Below, piece after piece: positions 54,166 through 63,868 of a stretch of 64,000 nt of DNA; positions within the stretch are counted from its first letter, which is position 1; every line of letters starts with the position of its first letter. The stretch lies in assembly GCA_022560025.1 (NCBI GenBank), contig JAFISE010000062.1, forward strand, positions 1 to 64,000, written 5' to 3'. A program made the translations under genes and the position numbers. The notes below the pieces were generated by a model that made no database searches, was not told where the DNA came from, and saw nothing but the letters and a program-made list of their open reading frames with translations. Source of the stretch: Stagonosporopsis chrysanthemi. Its lineage: Eukaryota; Ascomycota; Dothideomycetes; Pleosporales; Didymellaceae.

Positions 54166-54510
54166 GGTTCTGTGGGTGAGGGGTGAGTATGCGATACTCG
54201 CTCGTGTATGTATAGTGTAGATTTAGGCAATGGGTAGTTGGGCGGCGCTTAATCCACAATGTAAGCGCCTGTCTTGACCGGTTGTTGTGGACTCGAACCA
54301 GGCTGGGTAGGTAGATGCTAGGCACCCGCGCGATGGATCCGATGTTACTGCTTTCGATGCATATATAGTAGACCGACGTTGGGATTATAACTTTCGAGGG
54401 AATTTCTATCCGCAAGACCAACAAACAGATCGGGAATTTTGGTTCCGACAGAGGCCATTCGGTATCGTCGAGACATACTTTCCACGAAGAAAGTCCACCT
54501 CGTTGTTGTC
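54166..54510. other. Spacer with a tRNA B-box-like motif
   Basis: Upstream of the F-box-like gene. GGTTCGAGTCC occurs on the minus strand at about 54287-54297 and matches the tRNA B-box consensus, but the T-stem does not pair and no A box or acceptor stem was found, so no tRNA is called. Confidence 0.4.
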
Positions 54511-57330
54511 TTAGCCAGCAAAGTACCCATTCATCTCCATCGCCACAACCAGCCTCTCGATGCTGTTCTCCTCCGTCGTGCCCTTCTGCCCGTACCCCTT
54601 TTTTCCTGTCAGCCCTCTGCAGACGCTCAAAAAGACCCTGATTTTGCCTCTGAGCTTGGCGTACAGTTCCTCGGCCAACGTGCTCTCCTCATCAAGCTCT
54701 CCCCTCGCGTCGCTCTTCTGCAGCTTGGCGAATGCCAGGATAAACTCGAAGATCTCGTCAACCAGCGCAACAACCTTGCGCTGCCGGCGCCGCAGAAGCA
54801 GCGAGAACATGATGTTGTCCAGACACTTGTCGTGTGCATCTCGGAGCGTCGAAACGCCTTCTGTGACCCGTACGCCGAGCTCGCCTGCCCTGTCTTCCTC
54901 GGTGAGGCGTCGTTCCAGGGTGGATACGAAGTCTGAGAATTCGTCCCAGTGTTCTGCGATGCCGCTCTGAAACACGTAGTTCGTGTATGTGGTGACAAAG
55001 TGGTGGGCTTCACTTCTGAATTTGCGGGCGGAGGGGTTCGTGTACTGACGAGGGAGGTGTGAGACGACAAATAGGGTACGCGCGAGACGGAGGAGGGCCT
55101 TGAAGATCGTATCGTACTTGTCGAGAGAGACGGTCGTGATGACGAGATGCAGAGGCGGAGGCGGCACATATTGCAGGCGCAAGAAATCCAGTGCTGGAAG
55201 CGCATCGGGATCCATGACAAGACTCTGTTCGGCTTCAGTGAGGTTGCGGATTGCAAAGTTGAGTTGTCCTGGGAGTGAATCCGTGTCTCTGCCCGTGATT
55301 GTAGTGCTTGCTGAAGGGACTGAGTCTGCTGCAAGGCTGGAGTGGTAGAGAGCAGAAGAGTAGTAGCTCTCGCTCAGAACGCCACGGAGAGCAAGGCGCA
55401 GTTCTGAGCTTGCCGGAGGCCAGTCAGTGCGTGAACCGAGCTGCAACCCCATCTGTACGCCACTGCGCATCTTGCCTTTGTGACGTTCTGCACTCTCGCG
55501 ATCCGGATCGAAAAGGGCGGAAGCAAGCAGGGACGAGAAGACACCATCGCCAAGGAGGTGATATTGCCGCTGTAAAGACAGATGATGCCGCAGATGGTGA
55601 GCCCGGAAGAAAAGGCGTAGTGTGACCGCGTTCACCAGCTTCGCCTGGGCGGTGATCAGCGGTCGGAAAGACAGTGCAGACGTGATGGATAGTGGCGGGG
55701 CAAACGTGTTAGACTCTGGTTTTGTCTGAGCGAGAATTTCTCCAAGCAGACCGTGCATATCATCTTGCAGGCTGTTTCTGAGTTGCTCCGGCTGCGCATT
55801 CATCTCTTTGACGGACCGCTCGAAGAAGTCCTCCAGGTTCGAAAGGTATTGGCTCGCTAGACAATCCGCCGGCGCGTCCAGGGAACGTGATGACTTCGGC
55901 CTTGGAACCTCTTTCTTGTGGGTGAGTTCGAAGATAGTTGATCGAAGCGCCTCCTCGTAGTTCTTGGCTTTTGCCGCAATTGTTTCAATGTTCTGCCATG
56001 CAAAACTCCATTCCAGCTCTGGGGCTCGTACGTCGAATTTGTCCAAATTCGACAAAGGATGGTCAAGATGCTGAGCCTTCAGAAACCGCAGGCTGTTGCC
56101 CGTGTCGAAGATGAGATTGCCATCCTCAGGCGTAATGAACCTTGGCATCATTTCCGATCGATAGACATACTCTAGAGGTCCTTGCTCTGGAGCGTCGTCT
56201 TCGACAGCTACGAAGCTGCCCCTTTCGTGGACAGGTAAGGGACCTTGTTCTTGTCTGATCCCAATCCACTCGCCTATCAAGTGCAGGCTAGGTGCAGCAA
56301 CATGGCTCAGAATTTTGCCTGAGATCTGCCTGAGGTATCCGTCGCTCTCGTCGATCTCGAGGATGCGATGATGGAGTATGGACGCCAGCTGCTCGTTAGA
56401 CTTGGCGTGCTTGACCGAGTCGGTCATACGGGCAACATGTATGAGGATCTCACGAGGCCTTGCAAAGAGCCGCTGTAGCTCAAGCAACGATGCAATCCGC
56501 CCTGATTGGCTGCCCAGGTGACCTTCCAGCGTCTCAAGAACACTTGATACGGACGTTGCAAGGGCAACGCGTGCTGGAATAGAGTTCGTCGACGCAAACG
56601 TACGTTCGACGAACGCTCTGAGATATAAGAAGGTATTTCCAATGTGTACAAAGCGGCTGATCAAATTCTGGGCTGCGGGCAGACTGGTTCCTGAAGGACG
56701 CCCATCGGGAATGGCAGACTCGAAACTCTTCGACTTGGGGTTGAATTGGAAGAGGATGGACGAGCGGCCAAGACCGAGATTCCACAACGACTGGAGGAGG
56801 ACATTGCCCTTGACCACCCTACCGGCGGGGATGCTGCTGTCGTCTTGTGCAAGTGCAGCATCATATGCTTGAGGGCCGCACTCGGTGATATATGGTGTGC
56901 GGCTGGCAATTTGTTCGCCCTTCTCGAAGCTTTCCCATGTATAGAACAGCACATCTTTGTTCGCCGGCCCTAGTTCGAGGGCGACCTCCCAGACGTCCTC
57001 TGGCTCGAGCGGCGGGGTTTCGATGGCGATGCTGGACTCATCGAGGCTTTCAAGCTCTGGCAGAGGGCCAAAGCCGAACGTTTCCAGATCAGGTAATCGT
57101 AGTTCGCGGTCAAGGTCATGTTTGGGTGCATACGGGTGGTCGAATCTTATGGTTGTGACTTCGCAGGGTCAGCGACGCGTTTGCGCATAACGAACGCGAC
57201 TGAACCTACTGTCTAGCTCCAAGGGCGCAAACAGCGACGATTCGTAACTTCCCAGCGCATCATTGCTGGCTGTCTGTTTCCACACGTGACTGCTCGAGAA
57301 CGGGTTGTATGCAGCATCGTTGTCGTCCAT
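54511..57330 (-). CDS. Gamma-tubulin complex component (GCP family, GCP6-like)
   Basis: Exons 57330-57210 and 57158-54511 (51-nt intron) give 922 aa. The N-terminal part after a short leader (MDDNDAAYNPFSSSHVWKQ) has the GCP grip1-type region: VLFYTWESFEKGEQ, GRVVKGNVLLQSLWNLGLGRSS, RFVHIGNTFLYLRAFVE, PSLHLIGEWIG. The C-terminal grip2 region includes LRLFFRAHHLRHHLSLQRQY, PPPLHLVITTVSLDKYDTIF, KALLRLARTLFVVSHLPRQ and AHDKCLDNIMFSLLLRRRQRK. Such proteins assemble gamma-tubulin into microtubule-nucleating complexes at spindle pole bodies and septa. Length and sequence look more like the accessory GCP4-6 group than core GCP2/Spc97 or GCP3/Spc98; GCP6/Alp16 is my best guess. Confidence 0.85.
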
Positions 57331-57485
57331 TGTCTAGACAGTGGGCAGAACGAGGGTGGGGCATGACGCGGGAGGCACTGGTTCAGCCCTACGGCATCCC
57401 TGCACCTAGCTCTATCGTCCCTGCAGCGCGTCACCCTCCGCATTCTCGACAGCAGTCCACTCCACCAACGCGTTGACCAACCACG
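57331..57485. promoter_or_regulatory. Bidirectional promoter, 155 bp
   Basis: The start codons of the gamma-tubulin-complex protein (minus) and EAF7 (plus) are only 155 bases apart, so both must be expressed from this interval. Confidence 0.65.
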
Positions 57486-58393
57486 ATGCCGCCGCGCAAG
57501 AAAACGAAAGCCAGCGCAGCCTCGACGCCGCTTGGCGATGGTCAGCCTGGGACGCCGCAGGCTTCGAATACGCTGTCACAGGACGAGCTGCTCAACGATC
57601 CATGGGAAGACGAGCAAGAAATCCAGCTCTTGAAGAGCATGATGAAGTGGAAGCCGACTGGTGAGGGGCATACGATCACATCAATAGTATCTGGACTGAC
57701 ATCATAGGCCTCCACAAGCATTTTCGTATGATTTCTATACATAACGACATGACCTCCCACGGCTTCGCGTCAGAGAAGGCCCCCCACACACGCATACCCG
57801 GCATCTGGAAGAAGCTAGATCAGCTGTACGACCTCGAAACCCTTGATGCGCGTGAAAATGAGCACATCTTCGAAGGGAGCCCTGACCCAGCGAACCCGCA
57901 GGAAGCTGAGTCCCTCCCGGACTTCGAGCTCCCTGAAGATGACTTTGGCGAGATGATGTGGGAGTCGCGTTTTGACGAAGCTGGGTCATCTGCAGCCTCG
58001 TCTCCGCCTATGGTGCCCATCGAAGACCAGAAAGCACTGTACATGCCAGGCCTGGGCACACTGAAAGACATGGCAGGTGCTGTACACTCAACCAAGGACG
58101 AGAGTGCCGCAGAGGCGACACCACCACCAAAGAAGAGCACCAGGGCTCGCAGATCAATGGTAAAGAGTACGAAGGGTGCAAAAGGTGGAGCTGCTGTCAA
58201 GAATAACAAGGCTCAGTCCGCTGTGTCAGATTCTGAGGAGGATGAAGAAAATGAAGAGGAGGATGACGAGGAGTCGAGCTCCGAATCAGAGGAGGAAGAG
58301 GAGGAAGATAGTGCCCCTACCACCCGGCGAACGAACCGGACGAAGGCGAAGCCCATACCTAGGCGAGGGAGGAAACGTCGTACCGGTGACTGA
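57486..58393 (+). CDS. EAF7: Chromatin modification protein EAF7 (CT20 family, NuA4 subunit)
   Basis: Exons 57486-57660 and 57708-58393 (47-nt intron) give 286 aa. The CT20/Eaf7 domain occupies about residues 40-110: EIQLLKSMMKWKPTGLHKHF across the splice junction, then ISIHNDMTSHGF, APHTRIPGIWKKLDQLYDLE. This is followed by the MMWESRF block, a Ser/Lys-rich linker, a Glu/Asp/Ser run (about 225-260) and a basic C-terminus (RRGRKRRTGD). Eaf7 joins Eaf5 and Eaf3 in the NuA4 histone H4/H2A acetyltransferase (and TINTIN) in the nucleus. The family match is clear. Confidence 0.95.
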
Positions 58394-58487
58394 AAGAAGC
58401 CTTGACGTTGCTAGGCATCTAGCTTGATCTAAGACCTGCAATGGTAATCTCCGCGTTCCTCCATCACAGCGGTCTTTCTTCTGACGC

Positions 58488-59777
58488 CTATTCGAGAAGA
58501 GCAAACCCAGGATAGTCAAAGTCTCGCGTCTTTGGTGGTTGGGAGTCTCCCACCCACATCGAATTGGTGTCAATCAGTCGAACCTCGTTCGCGACAGCTC
58601 TGAAGTTACCATCAGGTCTGTACTTTACAGTCTTGTAGTGACCCCTGTGCCCATCCGTCCAAAAATTGCGCGGATCGATCAGCCACAATCGCCCCAGACC
58701 CTTCGGAACCAAGCTCGCAACAAATCTTTCCCAGGACATCGCATTACTCGTCTGGGACTTGATCAAAATATGCGCGAGCCCAAGCTTTCGTAGATTTGGG
58801 AATAGAGCTAACCCCTGAAGTAAATCATGTTGGTTGAAACAGATCTGATTATCGGCCATGAGACGGAACTCCTCTAATTTATGAAGTTTTTCGCGAGACG
58901 CTGATACCTCTATGTTTGTTAGCTTTCGACAGGCCTCAAAGGGATTATTCCATGTTCCATGGAGATAGGGATTCCTCGAAACTGCGACCTCCAAGAACGA
59001 AAGGTTCCTGAGCCCGGCCAGCCACGGATCAAAGATGGCAGGATTCTCCTGATGTAGGTCGGTCAGTGAGATCGTGAGTCGCTTCAATGCTGGAGGGAAG
59101 TAGGCCCCGACGACTCGGAGGCCACAGTATGATGCTCTGTTCCCAAATAGAGGAAAGACCACACTCTCTAGGCCCAGATTCGCCTTCATGACGTTGGTCA
59201 TCACGTGCTCGCAGGCCCAAGCTGGGTCTAATTGTTGGATCAGCCAGGAGCGGGTTGTCTCGTTGTCAGGAGGATAGCCCCGTTGCGCCAGTAGATCGAC
59301 ATCAAACCTGTCTTTGTAACCCGTCCAGGCTTCGTGGAAACACTTGGGCGATATCGGATAGTATCGGAGGTGCTTGACGCCTACAAATCGTCGCAGCACA
59401 TCGTCAATCTTCCTGAGCAACGGCCTTGACACCCGTCGCTCCAACCCTGAAAAGGGTTCTTTTTTAGTCTGCCACGGCTCCCAGTTCATGCCACACAGCG
59501 TCAGCACTCTCATTTGGCCGGCCCAATCCGACAGAGACACCTTGACCAGCCTTGGCATTTGATCGTGCTGCCACATAAACGGCGTCTCTTCCAACACAGT
59601 GACAAAGAGATGATCCAGTTTCTTCGAGTTGCGAAAGAATCGTCCGACTAGCCTCGCAGCCAATATCGTTTTCCGCGATGAATCGTTAAGAACTGGGAAC
59701 CGTGCGCTGTCGGGAAAGTCATAGTCGGCAAGCTCTTGAAAGACCGCATCGAGAAGCTCTCGAGGCAAAGTATCCAT
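58488..59777 (-). CDS. F-box/LRR-like protein
   Basis: Single exon, 429 aa from ATG 59777. The N-terminus MDTLPRELLDAVFQEL with ILAARLVGRFFRNSKKL is a typical F-box-like head. The remainder alternates helical and hydrophobic segments with leucine-rich character (LKRLTISLTDL, LRNLSFLEVAVSR, CRKLTNIEVSAS, FPNLRKLGLAHILIKS, LGRLWLIDPRNFW), suggesting degenerate LRRs that could bind an SCF substrate. No further family name is recognised. It converges on EAF7 with 94 bases between stop codons. Confidence 0.75.
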   Translation of the reverse strand: MDTLPRELLDAVFQELADYDFPDSARFPVLNDSSRKTILAARLVGRFFRNSKKLDHLFVTVLEETPFMWQHDQMPRLVKVSLSDWAGQMRVLTLCGMNWEPWQTKKEPFSGLERRVSRPLLRKIDDVLRRFVGVKHLRYYPISPKCFHEAWTGYKDRFDVDLLAQRGYPPDNETTRSWLIQQLDPAWACEHVMTNVMKANLGLESVVFPLFGNRASYCGLRVVGAYFPPALKRLTISLTDLHQENPAIFDPWLAGLRNLSFLEVAVSRNPYLHGTWNNPFEACRKLTNIEVSASREKLHKLEEFRLMADNQICFNQHDLLQGLALFPNLRKLGLAHILIKSQTSNAMSWERFVASLVPKGLGRLWLIDPRNFWTDGHRGHYKTVKYRPDGNFRAVANEVRLIDTNSMWVGDSQPPKTRDFDYPGFALLE

Positions 59778-60177
59778 CGTGTAGCGACGCAATGCTGAAG
59801 TGGATATCGCAGTAAGGGACCTCGAACAGGGTGGACTATATGCTGTCGAGAATTCAATTTTTGCACAACCAAACGGACGGATTCAGTCACCAGAATACAG
59901 TCACCGAGGAAAGAGTAGCATTGACCTGGTTCCTCACGGTCACAGCTCGCGGGGACGAAGGACTGCTCTACAGCGCAGGGCTTCTGCTCAGAATGTTCGA
60001 CTCGCCTGTGTCCAAGCATCATTGAATCATTAAAACTTCGACTAATGGCGATCTACAATTTATATGGAGAACTTCAGGCGAAACTACAACTACAAACTTC
60101 TCGTCCCCCTCTCAGCACTGCTCAACCTCGGCTCTGACTACACTGCTGTCAGAGCCTCCAACTTAGCGCGAACGCCA
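59778..60177. other. Intergenic spacer
   Basis: Upstream of the F-box/LRR gene and downstream of the repeat precursor. No feature seen. Confidence 0.4.
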
Positions 60178-60895
60178 TTAGTTACCACCCTTGCGGCCCT
60201 TGCCCTTGTGGTGGGGCTCACGGGCGTGGAGATCAGCCCAGTGAGCGTCGTCAGCAGCCTGATCGAAGTCCTGGCGCTTGTTGTTGCCCTTGCGGCCTTT
60301 TCCCTTGTGATGGGGCTCACGAGCCTCGACCTCAACGTCGCGCTTGTTGTTGCCCTTGCGGCCCTTGCCCTTGTGGTGAGGCTCGCGGGCCTCAATCTCG
60401 GCATCGCGGGTGTGAAGGTCGGCCCAGTGGGCATCATCGGCTGCCTGATCAAACTGTGCTGCCTCACGCTTGTTGTTGCCCTTGCGGCCCTTGCCCTTGT
60501 GGTGGGGCTCACGGGCGTGGAGATCAGCCCAGTGAGCATCGTCAGCGGCTTGGTCGAACTCTGCCGCCTCACGCTTGTTGTTGCCCTTACGACCCTTGCC
60601 CTTGTGGTGGGGCTCGCGAACCTCAATCTCAATATCACGCTTGTTGTTGCCCTTGCGGCCCTTGCCTTTGTGATGAGGCTCTGGGTCACGAGCCTGCATG
60701 GCGGCGACAAGAGCGGATGCACGAACTGGACCACTTCCCTAGGAACTGTTAGACAAGTGGCATAAGCTGTTATGACAGAACACTGACCACAATACGAGCC
60801 TCGACGGCATTTTCAGCTACAACTTTCTTGTCGTTGACGACATAGGCGGTGGCTGAGGCACCCAGTGCCAAAAGAGTAAGTGCGGTGAGCTTCAT
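60178..60895 (-). CDS. Secreted Kex2-type repeat precursor (candidate RiPP/peptide precursor)
   Basis: Exons 60895-60788 and 60738-60178 (49-nt intron, GTCAGT donor, phase 0) give 222 aa. Residues 1-17 are a clear signal peptide (LTALTLLALGASATA). A ~38-residue pro-region follows. Then come six copies of EPHHKGKGRKG(N/G)N; the first five end in NNKR, with Lys-Arg at 69-70, 91-92, 126-127, 168-169 and 190-191, and the sixth ends the protein. Between KR sites are acidic spacers of two kinds: short (DIEIEVR, DVEVEAR) and long (EAAEFDQAADDAHWADLH and variants, three copies). Each predicted product thus has an acidic head and a basic His/Lys/Gly tail. This is the layout of fungal KEX2-processed repeat proteins and of dikaritin precursors. 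No pheromone-type Cys/GQPC motif is present. The UstYa-like gene is divergent, 1.1 kb away. Gene model is strong; peptide identity and function are inference. Confidence 0.85.
60181..60681 (-). repeat. Six in-frame tandem repeats inside the precursor gene
   Basis: The unit encoding EPHHKGKGRKGNN recurs six times, nearly identical at DNA level, with spacers of 66, 105 or 126 nt between equivalent points. The long spacer occurs three times and the short charged spacer two to three times, in an order consistent with duplication of compound units. Confidence 0.95.
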
Positions 60896-62029
60896 GTTGA
60901 ATACGTAAGCCGAAAATTAATGGTTGAATCCTCGAACGAATGGAATGTTCTGCCAGCAGATGAGATGATGAAACAGGCTGAGAAGGTCTGAGAAGGAATG
61001 AGCACGTTCAACGCTTGCCAACATATCTTTTGGAACACGCTCACCTTATATGGGGTGACCAATTCCCCAGCACCGCTCGCTTCCATGCTTACACGAATCG
61101 ACGAAACCTGAGTTCCTGAGACATACTTGCATTGACTGCGGGACCTGAAGGAAGTGATGATCCCTGCCACACGAGCCGCGTTCCCAACGACACATGGATT
61201 CGCTCTCGGAAGGAGAGGTGCCAGATGCAACATGTGGAATCCGATCTCCACTCTCCACACGGCGGATGATGACAAACACCAAAACTTGACATTTCCGGAA
61301 CAATCGAACATTGGCAACAGTTGCCTCGAAACACACAGCAGAATATCCGTAGTATTCCCGCGCGGCACCAGATTTACCTAGGCTGTGTCGTCCAATAGCA
61401 TCTAAGACACGAGACATGTCAAAGTTTGAGCGTCGACACAGCAGGCCGTATACCCACCGGTTTTGCCGCCCGCGTCCGCAGATGCAGCAGAAATACGGGC
61501 CACCAGACGTGGACAGCGAAGTTGAGCGCGAAATGCACGTAAATCAGTACTCGTGCCCTCTGTCACACGCATGCTGTGTCAAGTCGGAAGAAGTACCCAG
61601 TTTTTGTTCGATCGCCAAGCTGAAACAATGGTGAAGGACTACAACCTCCAAGTCTTGGCTTAGCGCGGATCTCGAAACTCAAACGCCACGACAACCAACG
61701 ACAACGTGATACATCACCAGCGTGAAGTGTCGCAGAAGGCTTGTCAATTGCTTGTCGCGGTTTGGCGCCGTCGCAGACGCCTATTGTTGCCTTAGTAAAG
61801 TACCGCAGATGCCTCAAGCCACTGCGACGCGGCGCAGCACCCCGTTCCTGCAATACTTGCATGTTCCCTCGCTTTTGGTCAGGCACAGACTTCTTTCGCT
61901 TTCGGCATTCAGGCTTTTATCATCATCTTTGCGTTGAGCGCATATTTTCTATCCTCGCAGGTCGATTTATAATTAACACATCACGATAATAACCCTTCAC
62001 AGCGTCAGCAGTAACCACTTACGGCCAAT
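60896..62029. promoter_or_regulatory. Divergent promoter region of the precursor / UstYa pair
   Basis: Contains TATAAGG on the minus strand at 61044-61050 (about 150 bases upstream of the precursor start) and TTTATAATTAA on the plus strand near 61967-61977 (about 55 bases upstream of the UstYa-like start). Frames inside the interval (for example 60892-61368 minus) have no domain. Shared control is possible but not shown. Confidence 0.45.
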
Positions 62030-62872
62030 ATGGAGAAACGAACCCATGCCACTTCCCCCAACGATGACTACGAGAATACTGCCTTCCTGGACACATCCTA
62101 TCTCAAAGACGCTGAGTCAACGCGGCGGCGAAACTATGTCTATCTCACACTATTCAACCTCTTCATATTCACACTATCAATGCTGAGTCTGATCTGCGCC
62201 GTCATGAGCCAGAAGGACAGCTCAAGTCACTCGGCGGCCAAGCTCATGGACCAGTTCGACATCTTCTCGCCTGCAATGCATGAAGTCGAGTACTCGCACA
62301 CCAAGTACTCGCTCGCCAAGCCGCTCAACTCAAGCAAATACGTCGGCACCACTGAAGAGGCGGAAAATGCGTGGATGGACATTGCGTACCGTACGTCTCG
62401 CACACGACCATCGTCGAGGTGCCCAGCTAACACCACAACAGTACCCGACCAAATGATATCCAAAGCCGACTTCCCCAAGCTCCGGAAACCCTCCGACGCA
62501 ATGCAAGTCACCGACCCCAACACGGGCGAAACCGGCTACCGTGTCGGCATCGAAGTCTTCCACCAACTGCACTGCCTCAATTTGCTGCGCATGAGCACGT
62601 ATCCCGATCACTACAAGAGCATCTCTTGGAGCGATACCAACGACGCCCCGGAGAAGGTGCGTGCGCACTTGGACCACTGCATCGAGATCCTGCGCATCAA
62701 TCTTATGTGTTTGTCGGATGTGAATGTGTTTACTTTCCATCCGACGGAGGAAGAGGGCAAGCAAGGGATGGGCGGCTATTGGCCGGACTATGAGAGTGAG
62801 CATGTGTGTAGGAACTTCGATCATATCAAGGATTGGGCCAGGGCTAATGCTGTACCCAATGCTGATGTGTAG
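62030..62872 (+). CDS. UstYa-family protein (DUF3328), candidate RiPP oxidase
   Basis: Exons 62030-62390 and 62442-62872 give 263 aa, usual for the family. A cytosolic N-terminus of ~35 residues with an Arg-rich edge (STRRRNYVYL) precedes one transmembrane helix (LFNLFIFTLSMLSLICAVM, about 40-60). The C-terminal domain holds W-MDIAY, VPDQMISKADFPKL and both diagnostic motifs: HQLHC at 161-165 (followed by LNLLR) and HLDHC at 196-200 (followed by IEILR). UstYa-type proteins oxidise or cyclise core peptides in ustiloxin, asperipin, phomopsin and victorin-type pathways, and the HxxHC motifs are thought to bind the metal. Many genomic DUF3328 copies have no known peptide partner. Here a repeat precursor is the next gene. 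The 51-nt intron is in frame and stop-free; splicing it out restores a normal spacing before PDQM. Confidence 0.9.
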   Translation: MEKRTHATSPNDDYENTAFLDTSYLKDAESTRRRNYVYLTLFNLFIFTLSMLSLICAVMSQKDSSSHSAAKLMDQFDIFSPAMHEVEYSHTKYSLAKPLNSSKYVGTTEEAENAWMDIAYRTSRTRPSSRCPANTTTVPDQMISKADFPKLRKPSDAMQVTDPNTGETGYRVGIEVFHQLHCLNLLRMSTYPDHYKSISWSDTNDAPEKVRAHLDHCIEILRINLMCLSDVNVFTFHPTEEEGKQGMGGYWPDYESEHVCRNFDHIKDWARANAVPNADV

Positions 62873-63151
62873 GGCTTCAAAGTTTACATAGAGTACGATA
62901 TTAATACTGCTTACTTCAACAGAGATGTGTCGAATTATGATGGAAACTGATGTTCAACCAGGCGGTGAGGACGATTTCTCTTGGGGTACTGACGATGATT
63001 CCGTGGTACAACTGGTCAACAAGGGTCTTGCACACCATACCTATAAACGCCAGAAAGTATTTTGGAGACCCGTTCTCCTGCCATGTCTTGATTATTCCCT
63101 AGGTTCCTCTTCATATAAACATCTTCACAAAACGAAGCACCTAACATAACC
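62873..63151. other. Tandem-gene spacer
   Basis: Spacer between the UstYa-like gene and the F-box-like gene, both plus strand. A 74-aa frame here (62925-63149) has no family features. Confidence 0.35.
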
Positions 63152-63868
63152 ATGAGCGAACAGCCGTCCTTCAGACTTCTGGATCTGCCAAAGGAGCTCC
63201 GCCTAGTCATCTACGAACACCTTCCTCTCACCACAATCACCAGAACAATGACGCGTTGGCTCCCAGAACGCTATGTTCACGGTGTACGCGCGTACGCGCC
63301 TCGGGAATCAGGTGAAAAAATGCTGACACTTCACCACGCAACCCCTCCAATGGCACTGCTCGCCACCTGCAAACTGGTACGAAGCGAAGCCACCCCAATA
63401 CTCTCCCGGATGCTGGATAACCACCAACCAAGCATCACAATGCCGGTGCCCGAGACATATCCACTCATGCGCACATATCCGCTGGACTGCTTTACCGTTG
63501 TCCTCGCCATGCTGCGCGCCGTGCACCACGATGGCATTTTGCTTCCTGAACACGAGGCGCTGCAGTGTCATAGAAAGATTCGCCATTACTATCGCTTTGA
63601 CCCGTACATTGTCCCCTGGCAGGAGCCGTGGATGCTGCACTTCGCACGCAACTGTGTGCGGTACGCCATCACACATCAAGACCAGCCGTGTATGAACGTA
63701 TACTGGCCGGATCAGACTATATTCACGACGGGCCTGACAGGGTCGAGCGGTGACTACTGGAACGTGGGTTTCAAGATCAGGTGCGAGTTGAAGTACGGGA
63801 CTGTTGTACTTATGGACACCGTCGGTGGTGAGCTTGATTGGGCGTGGGAGGAAGGTAGCGCAGTATAA
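63152..63868 (+). CDS. F-box-like protein, LDLPKELR family (second copy)
   Basis: Single exon, 238 aa. The N-terminus FRLLDLPKELRLVIYEHLP with TTITRTM mirrors the gene at 53256-54165 (LDLPKELRLMVYSHLP, TTTKTL), and MALLATCKLVRSEATPIL mirrors its LLATCKRIRAEAEPAL block. The rest (YYRFDPYIVPWQEPWMLHFARNC, GELDWAWEEG) is helical and without a named domain. The two genes are diverged members of one family, not a recent duplication. Adjacent to the UstYa-like gene but with no evident biosynthetic role. Confidence 0.75.
   Translation: MSEQPSFRLLDLPKELRLVIYEHLPLTTITRTMTRWLPERYVHGVRAYAPRESGEKMLTLHHATPPMALLATCKLVRSEATPILSRMLDNHQPSITMPVPETYPLMRTYPLDCFTVVLAMLRAVHHDGILLPEHEALQCHRKIRHYYRFDPYIVPWQEPWMLHFARNCVRYAITHQDQPCMNVYWPDQTIFTTGLTGSSGDYWNVGFKIRCELKYGTVVLMDTVGGELDWAWEEGSAV

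Noticed and set aside
54280..54310. tRNA-like B box GGTTCGAGTCC on the minus strand
   Set aside because: The T-stem does not pair fully and no A box or acceptor stem is found in the expected range.
60064..60765. 233-codon plus-strand frame over the repeat precursor, hydrophobic and Leu/Val/Ala-rich
   Set aside because: Antisense image of the Lys/Gly/His repeats; the minus strand has a signal peptide, a proper intron and conserved KR sites.
60178..60895. Mating-pheromone (alpha-factor type) precursor
   Set aside because: Layout with KR and EA-type spacers is similar, but the repeats lack the W-C...G-Q-P-C-W style core and are too long and basic.
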